Assembly: GCA_934273635.1 (NCBI GenBank)
Contig: CAKQSV010000006.1
Coordinates: forward strand, 19,958-83,957
Source: an uncultured Alphaproteobacteria bacterium
GTDB lineage: Bacteria; Pseudomonadota; Alphaproteobacteria; RF32; CAG-239
Direction of reading: 5' to 3'
DNA: 64,000 nt
Shown here: positions 14,896 through 23,986 of the stretch, one piece after another
Numbering within the stretch: the first letter of the stretch is position 1
Layout: the number at the start of each line of letters is the position of its first letter
Position numbers and translations under genes: made by a program
Notes under the pieces: model-generated
Told to the model about the DNA's origin: nothing
The model's input: the letters and a program-made list of their open reading frames with translations, nothing else
Database searches by the model: none

Positions 14896-16118
14896 TGAAA
14901 GACGAAGATAAAAATTTGACGGGGAAATCGGGTTTTGAGGAGAATAATACGAGTGACGCCTCGGAGCGCAGAAGCGCAGCGTACATAGACGTACGTGAGC
15001 ATTCGAGCACCGGACGACGCTCGCAGGATTCCCTCACAACCCGATTTCCATTGGGGGTTTATATACATTGGCCTTATTGCCTAACCAAATGCCCCTATTG
15101 CGACTTTTTCAGCAGCGTCAAAAAGTGCCAAAACGAAGATGACTTAATCAAAAGTTATGAAGAAGATTTGGAATTTTATCATAACTTAAACAACAATTAT
15201 GAAGTCAAAAGTATTTTTTTTGGCGGTGGCACCCCGTCTTTAATCAAACCGCAAAACATTGAACGAATAATCAACCGAATTACCAAACTTTGGGCTTGCG
15301 CCCCCAACCTTGAGGTCTCGTTAGAGGCCAACCCCAACAGCAATTACCCGCAAATGTTTCGCGAGTTGAAATCAGCCGGAATCAATCGGTTATCCTTAGG
15401 TATTCAGGCGTTAAATGAAGAAGACTTGCACTTTTTAGGGCGCTCGCACACGCTCAACGAGGCTCTTAAGGCGGTTGACGAAGTGGTCTCGACATTTGAC
15501 AATCACTCGGTTGATTTAATCTATGCCCGCCCGCACCAACAACTAAAATCGTGGAAACAAGAGTTGCGACAGGTTGTGTCTTTCGGTTTGAAACATATTT
15601 CGCTTTATCAACTAACCATTGAAGAAAAGACCGTGTTTGCGCATCGCGGCATCAAGGCGCTCAACGAAGATGACGCCGCCATCATGTATGACTTTACGCT
15701 TGCTTACCTCAATCAACACGGCTATCCGCAATACGAGGTCTCCAACTTTGGCAAACCGTGTGTGCACAACTGCGGCTATTGGCAAGGCTACGACTATGTC
15801 GGCGTGGGCAAAGGCGCGCACGGACGCCTGCATATTGACAATAAAATTTATGAAACCACCCATCACCGCCATCTTGAGCTTTTAACCCCTGAGGAACGCG
15901 CCGAAGAACTGGTGATTATGGGCTTGCGCCTGCTTTCCGGAATTAACAAACACCGTTTTTATCAAGAATGCGGCTTAGATTTTGAGCAATTCATCAACCT
16001 CAAAAATTTGCAAAATCTGAGAGGCGAAAATTTGATAATTGACACCAAGGATACCCTGCGCCCCACCTGTGCAGGCTTAAAAGTCCTCAACAAAATTATT
16101 GAAGAGCTTTGTTGTTAA
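14895..16118 (+). CDS. hemW: HemW-type radical SAM protein with in-frame repeat insertion
   Basis: 407 residues from ATG 14895, which overlaps the hslU stop. The radical SAM cluster motif CLTKCPYC is at Cys62/66/69. SAM-binding GGGTPS, the family block SLGIQALNEEDLHFLGR and the C-terminal HemW domain follow. HemW is a haem-trafficking protein often misnamed oxygen-independent coproporphyrinogen oxidase. In relatives the VYIHWPYC strand begins near residue 10; here it begins near residue 54 because a 127-bp palindromic element (14923-15049) is inserted in frame. The extra residues are Ser/Arg/Asp-rich (ERRSAAYIDVREHSS) and probably disordered. The reading frame is intact, so the gene is probably functional. 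Confidence 0.9.
   Translation: MKDEDKNLTGKSGFEENNTSDASERRSAAYIDVREHSSTGRRSQDSLTTRFPLGVYIHWPYCLTKCPYCDFFSSVKKCQNEDDLIKSYEEDLEFYHNLNNNYEVKSIFFGGGTPSLIKPQNIERIINRITKLWACAPNLEVSLEANPNSNYPQMFRELKSAGINRLSLGIQALNEEDLHFLGRSHTLNEALKAVDEVVSTFDNHSVDLIYARPHQQLKSWKQELRQVVSFGLKHISLYQLTIEEKTVFAHRGIKALNEDDAAIMYDFTLAYLNQHGYPQYEVSNFGKPCVHNCGYWQGYDYVGVGKGAHGRLHIDNKIYETTHHRHLELLTPEERAEELVIMGLRLLSGINKHRFYQECGLDFEQFINLKNLQNLRGENLIIDTKDTLRPTCAGLKVLNKIIEELCC
14923..15049. repeat. palindromic element inserted in frame in hemW
   Basis: Terminal inverted repeats GGAAATCGGGTTtTGAGG (14923-14940) and CCTCACAACCCGATTTCC (15032-15049), 17 of 18 matching. The interior is GC-rich and folds imperfectly around GTACATAGACGTAC. 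It encodes about 42 residues without a stop in the hemW frame. It resembles in concept the Rickettsia palindromic elements found inside genes, but the sequence is not one I recognise. Confidence 0.75.
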
Positions 16119-16124
16119 GCGCAA

Positions 16125-16170
16125 AAAAACCTGCCGCACACGTTGGTGAGACAGGTTTGTTTTTGTTTGC
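16125..16170. terminator. bidirectional terminator between hemW and the parvulin gene
   Basis: AAAAAAACCTG against ACAGGTTTGTTTTT, an imperfect stem with a GC-rich internal segment, located between two convergent genes. A and T tracts are present on both sides. Confidence 0.65.
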
Positions 16171-16183
16171 TCCGGCAATCGGC

Positions 16184-16993
16184 TTATTTTGCCAACTCTT
16201 TACCATCCAGACCGTATTTGGTAACTTTAGCTTGTTTTTCCAAGTTATCCAACACATCGGCCAAAGCCTGTTGCGTCAACATATTTTCAATCTGCGGCTT
16301 AACCTCTTTCAACGGTTGTGGTTTAGCGTCGCGAATATCATCAATAATAATGACATGGTAGCCGAACTTTGTCTTAACCGGCTTGTCAGAGTATTGACCT
16401 TTCTTCATTGAGAAAGCGGCGTTACCAAACTCCGGAACCATCATATTTTTGGTAAAATAGCCCAAATCAGCCTCGTCTTTGGAGTATTTTTTAGCCAAAT
16501 CGTTAAACTTTGCGCCTTTTTTCAGCTGAGCGATAACATCGTTGGCAACCTTCTCGTCGTCAACCAAAATGTGTCTGGCCTTAACTTCTTTCTGCCCCTG
16601 AAACTTTGCTTTGTAGTCATCATAAACTTTATTGACCGAGGCATCGGTAACTTTATTTTTGAGCTGTTGTTCCAAATAAATCTTGCGAGCCAATTCTTCT
16701 TTGGCGATTTCCAACTGCTCTTTATATTCCGCGCTGTCGGCAACTTTGGCGTTAGCCGCGGCCTGAGAAATCACTTTTCCTTTAACAAAAAATTCCAAAG
16801 CCTTGGGATAAAACTCATCAAACGGCACACTGGAATTGATTTTTTGGTTAGATTCGTAAGCTTTTTTAACCTCGGCCACAGTGATTTTCACACCGTTTAC
16901 CTCGGCAGCCAACCCGTCTTTACCCTCTGCATTGGCATTAACGCTCGCCATCATCATCGCAAACATAGCTAATGCCGCATATTTTTTTTGCAT
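16184..16993 (-). CDS. periplasmic parvulin-type peptidyl-prolyl isomerase
   Basis: 269 residues from ATG 16993. It has a Sec signal peptide (MQKKYAALAMFAMMM, cleavage near ANA-EG). An N-terminal SurA/PrsA-like helical region covers about 25-130. A parvulin rotamase domain (about 138-225) has the markers RHILVDDE, DLAKKYSKDEADLGYF, MVPEFGNAAF and KFGYHVIIIDD. It would assist folding of periplasmic and outer-membrane proteins by proline isomerisation. The C-terminal Lys-rich tail follows. It is divergent from secA, with a 178-base intergenic region holding both upstream regions. Confidence 0.9.
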   Translation of the reverse strand: MQKKYAALAMFAMMMASVNANAEGKDGLAAEVNGVKITVAEVKKAYESNQKINSSVPFDEFYPKALEFFVKGKVISQAAANAKVADSAEYKEQLEIAKEELARKIYLEQQLKNKVTDASVNKVYDDYKAKFQGQKEVKARHILVDDEKVANDVIAQLKKGAKFNDLAKKYSKDEADLGYFTKNMMVPEFGNAAFSMKKGQYSDKPVKTKFGYHVIIIDDIRDAKPQPLKEVKPQIENMLTQQALADVLDNLEKQAKVTKYGLDGKELAK

Positions 16994-17106
16994 CACTGAC
17001 CTCCGATAAAAATTTCACATCAGGTCAAATATAATACATCGTTGCAAAAATCCAATCATTTTTTTCATATAGGTTTATAACTTTGGGATTATAATTGAGT
17101 AAAGTA

Positions 17107-17135
17107 TTGACTTTATATTATATAGACACTAAATG
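17107..17135 (+). promoter_or_regulatory. candidate secA promoter
   Basis: TTGACT at 17107-17112, 17 bases, TAAATG at 17130-17135. It lies about 40 bases before the secA ATG in an AT-rich stretch. The -10 match is modest, so exact position is uncertain. Confidence 0.4.
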
Positions 17136-17174
17136 TTAGAATAACTTGGAATAGATAATAAGGTGTAAAGTATA

Positions 17175-19901
17175 ATGTTAAGCAAGGTAGCACGCTGCAT
17201 TTTCGGCAGTGCCAATGACAGATTTGTGAACAAACAATACAAAATCGTTCAGCAAATCAACAATTTAGAACCATCAATTAAACAGCTCAGCGATACCGAA
17301 TTAAAAGCCAAAACCGACGAGTTCCGCCGCCGCATTAAGGAGGGCGAAACCTTGGACGAACTTTTGCCAGAAGCCTTTGCCGTTGTGCGCGAGGCCGCGT
17401 GGCGCACGCTGGGTCAACGTCACTATGATGTTCAGCTCATTGGCGGTATTGTGCTGCACAAAGGCATGATTGCCGAGATGAAAACCGGTGAAGGTAAAAC
17501 GCTTGTCGCCACTTTGGCCGCCTATCTTAACGCGCTTGAGGGCAAAGGCGTGCACATTGTCACCGTCAACGACTATTTGGCCAAACGCGACGCCGAGTGG
17601 ATGGGACAGGTTTATCGCTTTTTGGGCTTAACCGTCGACTACATCGTCCACGAAAAAAATGACGAAGAACGCCGCGCCGCCTATAACTGTGACATTATCT
17701 ACGGCACCAACAACGAGTTGGGCTTTGACTACCTGCGCGATAACATGAAGTTCAGCCTTGAAGAAATGGTGCAACGCCCCTTCAACTACGCTATCGTCGA
17801 TGAGGTTGACTCAATTTTGATTGATGAGGCTCGCACGCCATTGATTATCTCCGGCGCCGCCGAGGATTCTTCCGAAAAATATATCAGCGTCAACAAAATT
17901 ATTCCGCAACTCAACGCTTGCGACTATGAAAAAGACGAAAAAGCCCGCAGTGTGGTTTTAACCGAATGCGGTATGGAACACATCGAACAACTGCTCAAAT
18001 CGGTCGGTTTAATCACCGAAGGCGGCTTGTATGACATTAACAACGTCACATTGGTGCAATATGTCAATCAGGCTCTCCGCGCGCACAAAATTCACACCAA
18101 AGACGTTGACTACATCGTCAAAGACGGCAAGGTGATGATTATTGACGAGTTTACCGGTCGTATTATGGAAGGTCGCCGCTACTCCGACGGTTTGCATCAG
18201 GCGATTGAGGCCAAAGAAGGCGTTAAGATTCAGTCCGAGAACCAAACTTTGGCATCCATCACGTTCCAAAACTACTTCCGCCTTTATCCCAAATTATCCG
18301 GTATGACCGGTACCGCCATGACCGAAGAGGCTGAATTTGGTGATATTTACAACCTCTGCTGTGTTGAAATTCCAACCAACCGCCCGATTCTGCGCAAAGA
18401 CGAACACGACGTTATTTATCGCACCGAAAAAGAAAAATATAAGGCGATTATCGATACCATTATGGAGTGCCACGCCAAAGGGCAGCCGGTTTTGGTCGGC
18501 ACCACTTCGATTGAAAAATCAGAGTTGATTGCCAATATGTTAGCGCAACATACTAATGTCAAATTTCAGGTTTTGAACGCCCGCCACCACGAGCGTGAGG
18601 CCGCGATTGTGGCTCAGGCCGGTGTTTTGGGAGCGATCACCATTGCCACCAATATGGCAGGACGCGGTACCGATATTCAGCTTGGCGGTAACGTTGATAT
18701 GCGTCTTAAAGAAATGCTGACCGGTTCTGAAACCCCCGAGCAAATTGCCGAACTGAAAGAAACCGTCAAAAAAGAAGTTGAAGACAACAAAGCTAAAGTT
18801 TTGGCCGCCGGCGGTTTATACATTTTGGGTACCGAGCGCCACGAAAGTCGCCGTATCGACAACCAGTTGCGCGGTCGTTCCGGTCGTCAGGGCGACCCCG
18901 GAACCTCAAAATTTTTCCTGTCGCTTGAAGATGATTTAATGCGCATTTTCGGCTCGGAGAAGATGTCGATTATGCTGCAACGCCTCGGCTTGCCCGAAGG
19001 TGAAGCTCTGATCCACCCATGGATTAGCAAAGCTTTGGAAAAAGCTCAGCAAAAAGTTGAAGAACGTAACTTTGATATTCGTAAAAACCTGCTGAAATAC
19101 GACAATGTTATGAACGACCAACGCAAGGTGATTTATGAACAACGCAAAGAGCTGATGAGCGCGACCGATGTTTCCGAAACCGTGCGTGATATGCGCGAAG
19201 AATACATCTCCGACCTCATCGCCTACTACTTGCCGCGTCATCAGGCACCGAGCGAGTGGAACTTGCAACCGTTGGCGCAAGAGCTCAACAACATTACCGG
19301 TTTTGACTTTCCGCTCTCTCAGTGGGCGAAAGAACCCGAGATTGACGTTGACACGATTGCAACCAAAGCCACCGAGTTTTTGGAAAAATCTTTGGCTGAG
19401 AAAAACGCGCACGTCCCGACAGAGATTATGCGTATGCTTGAGAAAAACATTTTGCTGCAAGTGCTTGATCAGCTGTGGAAAGACCATATCGCCACGCTTG
19501 ACCTGATGCGTCACACCATCGTTTTGCGCGCTTATGGTCAAAAAGACCCCTTGATTGAATATAAGAAAGAGGCTTTCAACTTGTTTGCCGAAATGCTAGA
19601 CCAACTGCGTGAAAAAGTCACGTTCTTGCTCTGCCGCGCCATTATTCAGACCGAGGCGGCCGAAAGTTGGCAGAATGCGCCTCATGCGCCGCAAAAACTC
19701 GAGACTGTGCACGAACAGCCGCAGACTTTTGTCGGTTCTCCTTCAGCCGAAGACGAGCCGGAGCAATCCAAACAGCCGTTTGCCTATGGTCAGCAGCCGT
19801 TTGATAAGAACAACCCCGAAACGTGGGGCAAAATCTCGCGTAACGACCCCTGCCCCTGCGGTAGCGGCAAAAAATACAAACATTGCCACGGTAAAATCTA
19901 A
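17175..19901 (+). CDS. secA: preprotein translocase ATPase SecA
   Basis: 908 residues, full length. Walker A lies at about 102-109 (MKTGEGKT). The DEAD-type Walker B is VDEVDSILIDEAR, near residue 210. The preprotein cross-linking domain and the second motor domain (GTTSIEKSE, TNMAGRGTDIQLGGN, RGRSGRQGDPG) follow. The C-terminal SEC-C zinc motif is CPCGSGKKYKHCHG with four ligands (three Cys and one Cys/His pair), which binds SecB and phospholipid. SecA pushes unfolded proteins through SecYEG. The terminator at 19918-19950 ends the transcript. Confidence 0.98.
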   Translation: MLSKVARCIFGSANDRFVNKQYKIVQQINNLEPSIKQLSDTELKAKTDEFRRRIKEGETLDELLPEAFAVVREAAWRTLGQRHYDVQLIGGIVLHKGMIAEMKTGEGKTLVATLAAYLNALEGKGVHIVTVNDYLAKRDAEWMGQVYRFLGLTVDYIVHEKNDEERRAAYNCDIIYGTNNELGFDYLRDNMKFSLEEMVQRPFNYAIVDEVDSILIDEARTPLIISGAAEDSSEKYISVNKIIPQLNACDYEKDEKARSVVLTECGMEHIEQLLKSVGLITEGGLYDINNVTLVQYVNQALRAHKIHTKDVDYIVKDGKVMIIDEFTGRIMEGRRYSDGLHQAIEAKEGVKIQSENQTLASITFQNYFRLYPKLSGMTGTAMTEEAEFGDIYNLCCVEIPTNRPILRKDEHDVIYRTEKEKYKAIIDTIMECHAKGQPVLVGTTSIEKSELIANMLAQHTNVKFQVLNARHHEREAAIVAQAGVLGAITIATNMAGRGTDIQLGGNVDMRLKEMLTGSETPEQIAELKETVKKEVEDNKAKVLAAGGLYILGTERHESRRIDNQLRGRSGRQGDPGTSKFFLSLEDDLMRIFGSEKMSIMLQRLGLPEGEALIHPWISKALEKAQQKVEERNFDIRKNLLKYDNVMNDQRKVIYEQRKELMSATDVSETVRDMREEYISDLIAYYLPRHQAPSEWNLQPLAQELNNITGFDFPLSQWAKEPEIDVDTIATKATEFLEKSLAEKNAHVPTEIMRMLEKNILLQVLDQLWKDHIATLDLMRHTIVLRAYGQKDPLIEYKKEAFNLFAEMLDQLREKVTFLLCRAIIQTEAAESWQNAPHAPQKLETVHEQPQTFVGSPSAEDEPEQSKQPFAYGQQPFDKNNPETWGKISRNDPCPCGSGKKYKHCHGKI

Positions 19902-19917
19902 CGACCGTGCCACAAAC

Positions 19918-19950
19918 AAAAAACAGGTGTTATGACAACACCTGTTTTTT
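19918..19950. terminator. secA terminator
   Basis: Perfect 14-bp stem AAAAAACAGGTGTT / AACACCTGTTTTTT with a 5-base loop. It is bidirectional by sequence and lies between secA and the convergent YqgE gene. Confidence 0.9.
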
Positions 19951-19976
19951 TGTTGCTCCGTCGACGGGGACAGCAA

Positions 19977-20540
19977 CTAAGCGCGACCGCAAACCGCTGA
20001 CAGACGGGCGATATCTATGCCCAAATCGCTCATAGCCTTCTGCCACTTGTCTTCATCTTTGGTGCGAAACACCAGTTCCGGCGTAGGCTTAACCACCATC
20101 CAAGCGTTATTAATAATCTCTTGTTCCAACTGATTGGGCGCCCAACTGGCATACCCCAACGCAATCAAATTGTCCTTAGGACCGATACCGAACGCAATAT
20201 CGGTAATAATATCAATAGAAGACGACACCGCAATATCATCGTCGATCACCACCGTGTCTTCCTTAACATAGTCGGTTGAGTGCAACACAAAGCCTCTCAC
20301 CTTTTCCAACGGTCCGCCCTGATGCAAATCTATCGGCACCACGGGACTGATATTGGCAATCGGCAACTGATTAGCCAAATCGGCAAACGAAAATTCCTTA
20401 ATTTTTTTATTCACCACAAAACCCATCGCGCCGTTTTCGGAGTGAGAGCAAATATAGATAAGCGAATTATCAAAACGCTCGTCCCCCATATTCGGCATAG
20501 CCACCAAACATTTACCGGTCAAAAAATCATGTTTCTGCAT
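19977..20540 (-). CDS. YqgE/AlgH family protein
   Basis: 187 residues with the family hallmarks: FLTGKCLVAMPNMGDERFDNSLIYIC near the N-terminus, GAMGFVVNKK, a central HQGGPLE block, and a C-terminal region with GYASWAPNQLEQEI and W. No signal peptide is seen, so the protein is cytoplasmic. The biochemical role of the family is not established; AlgH has been linked to transcriptional control in Pseudomonas. It is divergent from the second dsbD-like gene with a 92-base gap. Confidence 0.92.
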   Translation of the reverse strand: MQKHDFLTGKCLVAMPNMGDERFDNSLIYICSHSENGAMGFVVNKKIKEFSFADLANQLPIANISPVVPIDLHQGGPLEKVRGFVLHSTDYVKEDTVVIDDDIAVSSSIDIITDIAFGIGPKDNLIALGYASWAPNQLEQEIINNAWMVVKPTPELVFRTKDEDKWQKAMSDLGIDIARLSAVCGRA

Positions 20541-20632
20541 TGCGGCACACTCTTCTACAATTTATATTAACACTTTTCTGTTATTATATAATAAAATTAA
20601 CTACAATTACAATTTTTTCTTATGGTATCCGC

Positions 20633-23353
20633 ATGAAAACTTTTATTTTGGCTTGTTTTTTGGCTCTGTTCAGCCCCGCGACCATGGCGCAAGAGACCGA
20701 CAACGGTCAGGTTATTGTTGATATAGATTCGCAAGACGATGAGCAATACAAAAGTATCGGCGTTGCCGATATGGTTGAAGCCGTGGTAGAAGTCGGCGAT
20801 TATTTTAACAAAAATTACCCCGATGACAAAATTGACTCAGACCTCAAGCCTGATATTAAAAAGTTTTTTCCCAACCTCACCACACAGGAGCTGTACGATA
20901 AAGAGTCGCTGATTCGCAAAAGCGTTAAAATCTTTCGTTGGGGCAAAGACAAGTTTGCCGAAATCAAAAGCGCGTTTTTAGCGCCCAAAGAGCCGGAACT
21001 GACCTACCGTGACGAAGACTACGAAAAAGCCTCGGACTACACTTATGTTGATGTCGGACAAGACAAAACCCGCGTTGTGACCGATATTAAAAAAGTCATC
21101 TCATACAGCGTCAATCTTAAAGAACAGAAAAACTATGAAGACTATGCGCAACGTCACGAAAACACCGCCAAAGCCGAGGCGATGTTCCCCGAGATTGTCA
21201 AACTCAAACGCATTTGGGACAAAATTGAGCTTAAAAAGCTCCCGTTTTATGGCACGATTTATCCCGACCCCAAAACCGACGGCGAAGGTATTACCCCGTG
21301 GTTAGAGCAAAAACACGCCAAATTGCGGTTGGCAAGCGCCTATTCTCGCCTTGAGGGCAACCACCAACTCAAAAGCGTGGCGCATGTCAAACTTGACGCC
21401 GGTTGGGTGCTTTTGGCGCAAAAATATGATCGTCACCCACCGATTTCGATTAAGTTTAACGGCTCGCAAAACCTTGCGCAGTGCCGCTTTTTCTATCCCG
21501 CGCCGCACCGCATTGTCTTGCCCGACGGCGACCTTGTGACCTATGCCAACAACTTTGGCGCCCCGATAGAGTGCGACGTGGTCAACCCCGATGTGCCAGC
21601 CCTGCTCAGTGCCCAAATCACATACAGCCTGTGCAACGAAGACAAACTGTGCTTGCAACAACAAGCTGACTTAAACCTTGAAATTAAGAACGGCAGTGGC
21701 TTCAGCACCGTTATGCAAAACTTCATCACCCAAAGTTTTAACCACCTGCCAAACAGCGGCGAAGACGGCATCGCCGTTCAAGATGTTTCGGTAGAAAATA
21801 ACGAACAATCCCCCTCTGGACAAACGCTGAGAATTATAATTGACAGCGACAGCACGATTGCCAACCCCGACATTTTCGTCAACGCCGGAAACAATGTTTT
21901 ATTCGGCTCGCCGCGTATTGCGATTGACGGCAAACGTATTTCCGCCCGTATCGACATCATCTCGCCCAACGCCGAGCTTGAAGGCAAAGAGATTGAGCTG
22001 ACGATTTTGCCCGACAGCATCCATGCCTATCGCCTACGCAAAACCGTTTTGTCATCCTCGGTGTTTGACATCAACAGCAAGACCCTCAACTTAGGGCTGT
22101 TGTTACTCGCGGTATTAGGTGGTTTTCTGCTCAACTTTATGCCTTGCGTGTTTCCGGTACTGTCGCTTAAAATCCTGTCTCTCACGCGCTTTGGCGCCAA
22201 AACCACCCGCAATATCAAAACCGATTTCAGCCTGAGCATTGCCGGAATTTTCAGTGGTTTCTGGGCATTGGCGGCGGTTCTGTCCGTGCTTAAAATCCTC
22301 GGACGCAACCTTGGTTGGGGCTTACAATTTCAAAATCCTTACTTTGTGATTGTGATGATTTTTGCCATTATGCTGTTTTTGGCGCAAATCAACAATATTC
22401 TGCCGTGGCGTTTCCGCACCCCCGAGGTTTTGCAAAAACAAAAATTTACCCCCAAATGGGATTCCTTCTTCTCCGGTCTGTTAGTGGTGATTATGGCCAC
22501 GCCCTGCACCGGTCCCTACCTTGGCACCACCATCGGCTTTGCCCTCGCCGGCTCGCCTTTGGATATTTTCGCCATTTTGAGCGCCGTTGCCTGCGGTTTG
22601 GCTCTGCCTTACATGGTGTTGCTGATAGCGCCTGACCTGTCGGTTTTCATCCCCACCCCCGGAGAGTGGATGCAAAAATTGCAAAAATTTATGAGTCTGA
22701 TGTTGGTTTTAACGCTGATTTGGCTCTTTTGCATCTTGGCGGCGCAAAGCTCAGCTTGGACAATCAGCGGCATTGTCGCTCTGAGTGTTGTTTTTTATCT
22801 GACGGTTTATCTTTATTACCAAAGCCTGCGCGAGGTTGAGATTGTGGTCGGCAAACAACAGGAGGTTCTGGCGCGTGGTCGTCGCAGTCTGCACCTGATG
22901 TTCGGAACAATCCTCATCTTGTGGCTGATTGCCGCGCTTGCCCTCGGCGGCAACGGCTTTGCCAAGCACCAACAACAAAATGCCACGCAAAACCTGCAAC
23001 AGCTCGACTTTAACCAAATCGGACAATACGTCGCCAATGGCGAAAATGTATTGGTCAGAGTTGGCGCTGATTGGTGCTTGACTTGCAGCTATAACAACAT
23101 TTTGGTGTTCAACAATAAAAGTGTTGAGAAATTCTCGCAACAATACAACCTGCGTATCATCACGCTGGACTGGACGGAATATAACCCCGAGATTTTGGCG
23201 TTTATGAGTGAATACGGACGTCGAGGTCTGCCGTTTTATATTTTATACAGCCGCAAAGTGCCCGAAGGTTTGGTTTTGCCTGAAATTTTGAGCCAGATGG
23301 AATTTGAAAACATCTTGCGCAACGCCGGCGTCATCACGCAGCAAAACGACTGA
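20633..23353 (+). CDS. large DsbD-like thiol:disulfide interchange protein (906 aa)
   Basis: The start at ATG 20633 gives a signal peptide (MKTFILACFLALFSPATMAQ). The open frame upstream to 20540 is AT-rich intergenic sequence. A long periplasmic part (about 21-480) begins with a charged, partly helical segment. It then has a DsbD-alpha-like region with Cys in AQCRFFY, IECDVV and LCNEDKLCLQQ. The membrane DsbD domain (about 485-760) has Cys505 in NFMPCVFP and Cys625 in TPCTGP. The C-terminal thioredoxin-like domain has CLTC at Cys815/Cys818. It is longer than standard DsbD by about 300 residues at the N-terminus. It is a second electron conduit in addition to the one at 538-2436, probably with different periplasmic clients. 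Confidence 0.86.
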   Translation: MKTFILACFLALFSPATMAQETDNGQVIVDIDSQDDEQYKSIGVADMVEAVVEVGDYFNKNYPDDKIDSDLKPDIKKFFPNLTTQELYDKESLIRKSVKIFRWGKDKFAEIKSAFLAPKEPELTYRDEDYEKASDYTYVDVGQDKTRVVTDIKKVISYSVNLKEQKNYEDYAQRHENTAKAEAMFPEIVKLKRIWDKIELKKLPFYGTIYPDPKTDGEGITPWLEQKHAKLRLASAYSRLEGNHQLKSVAHVKLDAGWVLLAQKYDRHPPISIKFNGSQNLAQCRFFYPAPHRIVLPDGDLVTYANNFGAPIECDVVNPDVPALLSAQITYSLCNEDKLCLQQQADLNLEIKNGSGFSTVMQNFITQSFNHLPNSGEDGIAVQDVSVENNEQSPSGQTLRIIIDSDSTIANPDIFVNAGNNVLFGSPRIAIDGKRISARIDIISPNAELEGKEIELTILPDSIHAYRLRKTVLSSSVFDINSKTLNLGLLLLAVLGGFLLNFMPCVFPVLSLKILSLTRFGAKTTRNIKTDFSLSIAGIFSGFWALAAVLSVLKILGRNLGWGLQFQNPYFVIVMIFAIMLFLAQINNILPWRFRTPEVLQKQKFTPKWDSFFSGLLVVIMATPCTGPYLGTTIGFALAGSPLDIFAILSAVACGLALPYMVLLIAPDLSVFIPTPGEWMQKLQKFMSLMLVLTLIWLFCILAAQSSAWTISGIVALSVVFYLTVYLYYQSLREVEIVVGKQQEVLARGRRSLHLMFGTILILWLIAALALGGNGFAKHQQQNATQNLQQLDFNQIGQYVANGENVLVRVGADWCLTCSYNNILVFNNKSVEKFSQQYNLRIITLDWTEYNPEILAFMSEYGRRGLPFYILYSRKVPEGLVLPEILSQMEFENILRNAGVITQQND

Positions 23354-23452
23354 AATTTCGCTAATGTTTTTGTGTTGCAGTTTGGTTGGTTTCATATTAT
23401 ATCATAGTAAGAACATTTCTAAACCTTAACCTCAGCATAAGGAAAAATTTTA

Positions 23453-23854
23453 ATGATTGTAGGCATTGGCTGCGATATTGTAAAAATCTCTCGTATGAGC
23501 AAAATTGTTCCGGTTTTCAAACAAAGTATGCGCCAACATATTTTATCCCCCGTTGAACAACAAGAACTCAACGCCCAAAATCTTAACGATGACAAAATCA
23601 GTCGTTTTTTAGCCAAGCGCTTTGCCGCCAAAGAGGCGTTCAGCAAAGCACTGGGCACCGGTTTTATCGACGGTCTTTATATGCGAGACATTACGATTCG
23701 TCACGACAAACTCGGCTGTCCTTATTTAGAGGTTGAAAACGGCGCGCTCAAAGCCTTGCTTGCCCGAGTTGACAATCAAGACTATCAAATGCACCTCAGC
23801 CTGAGCGATGACGCCGATTTGGCGCAAGCGTTTGTTATTATTGAACGTTTATAA
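23453..23854 (+). CDS. acpS: holo-[acyl-carrier-protein] synthase
   Basis: 133 residues with the AcpS signature MIVGIGCDIVKISRM (Asp8 metal ligand) and FAAKEAFSKALGTGF (Glu metal ligand). AcpS transfers the 4'-phosphopantetheine arm from CoA to apo-ACP for fatty-acid synthesis. It lies upstream of lepB-rnc-era, a common alphaproteobacterial arrangement (often with pdxJ, not seen here). Confidence 0.95.
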   Translation: MIVGIGCDIVKISRMSKIVPVFKQSMRQHILSPVEQQELNAQNLNDDKISRFLAKRFAAKEAFSKALGTGFIDGLYMRDITIRHDKLGCPYLEVENGALKALLARVDNQDYQMHLSLSDDADLAQAFVIIERL

Positions 23855-23986
23855 TTTTGTTGTTGCTTTAAGCCGCAAATTATGCTTAGTATGCTTTGAG
23901 TGTTTGTTTTGATAAGTATGAGACCTGTTTCATTTTTATCCAAACAAACGTTAGGTTAATTCATTGAGTCAAAAAAGAAGATTACC

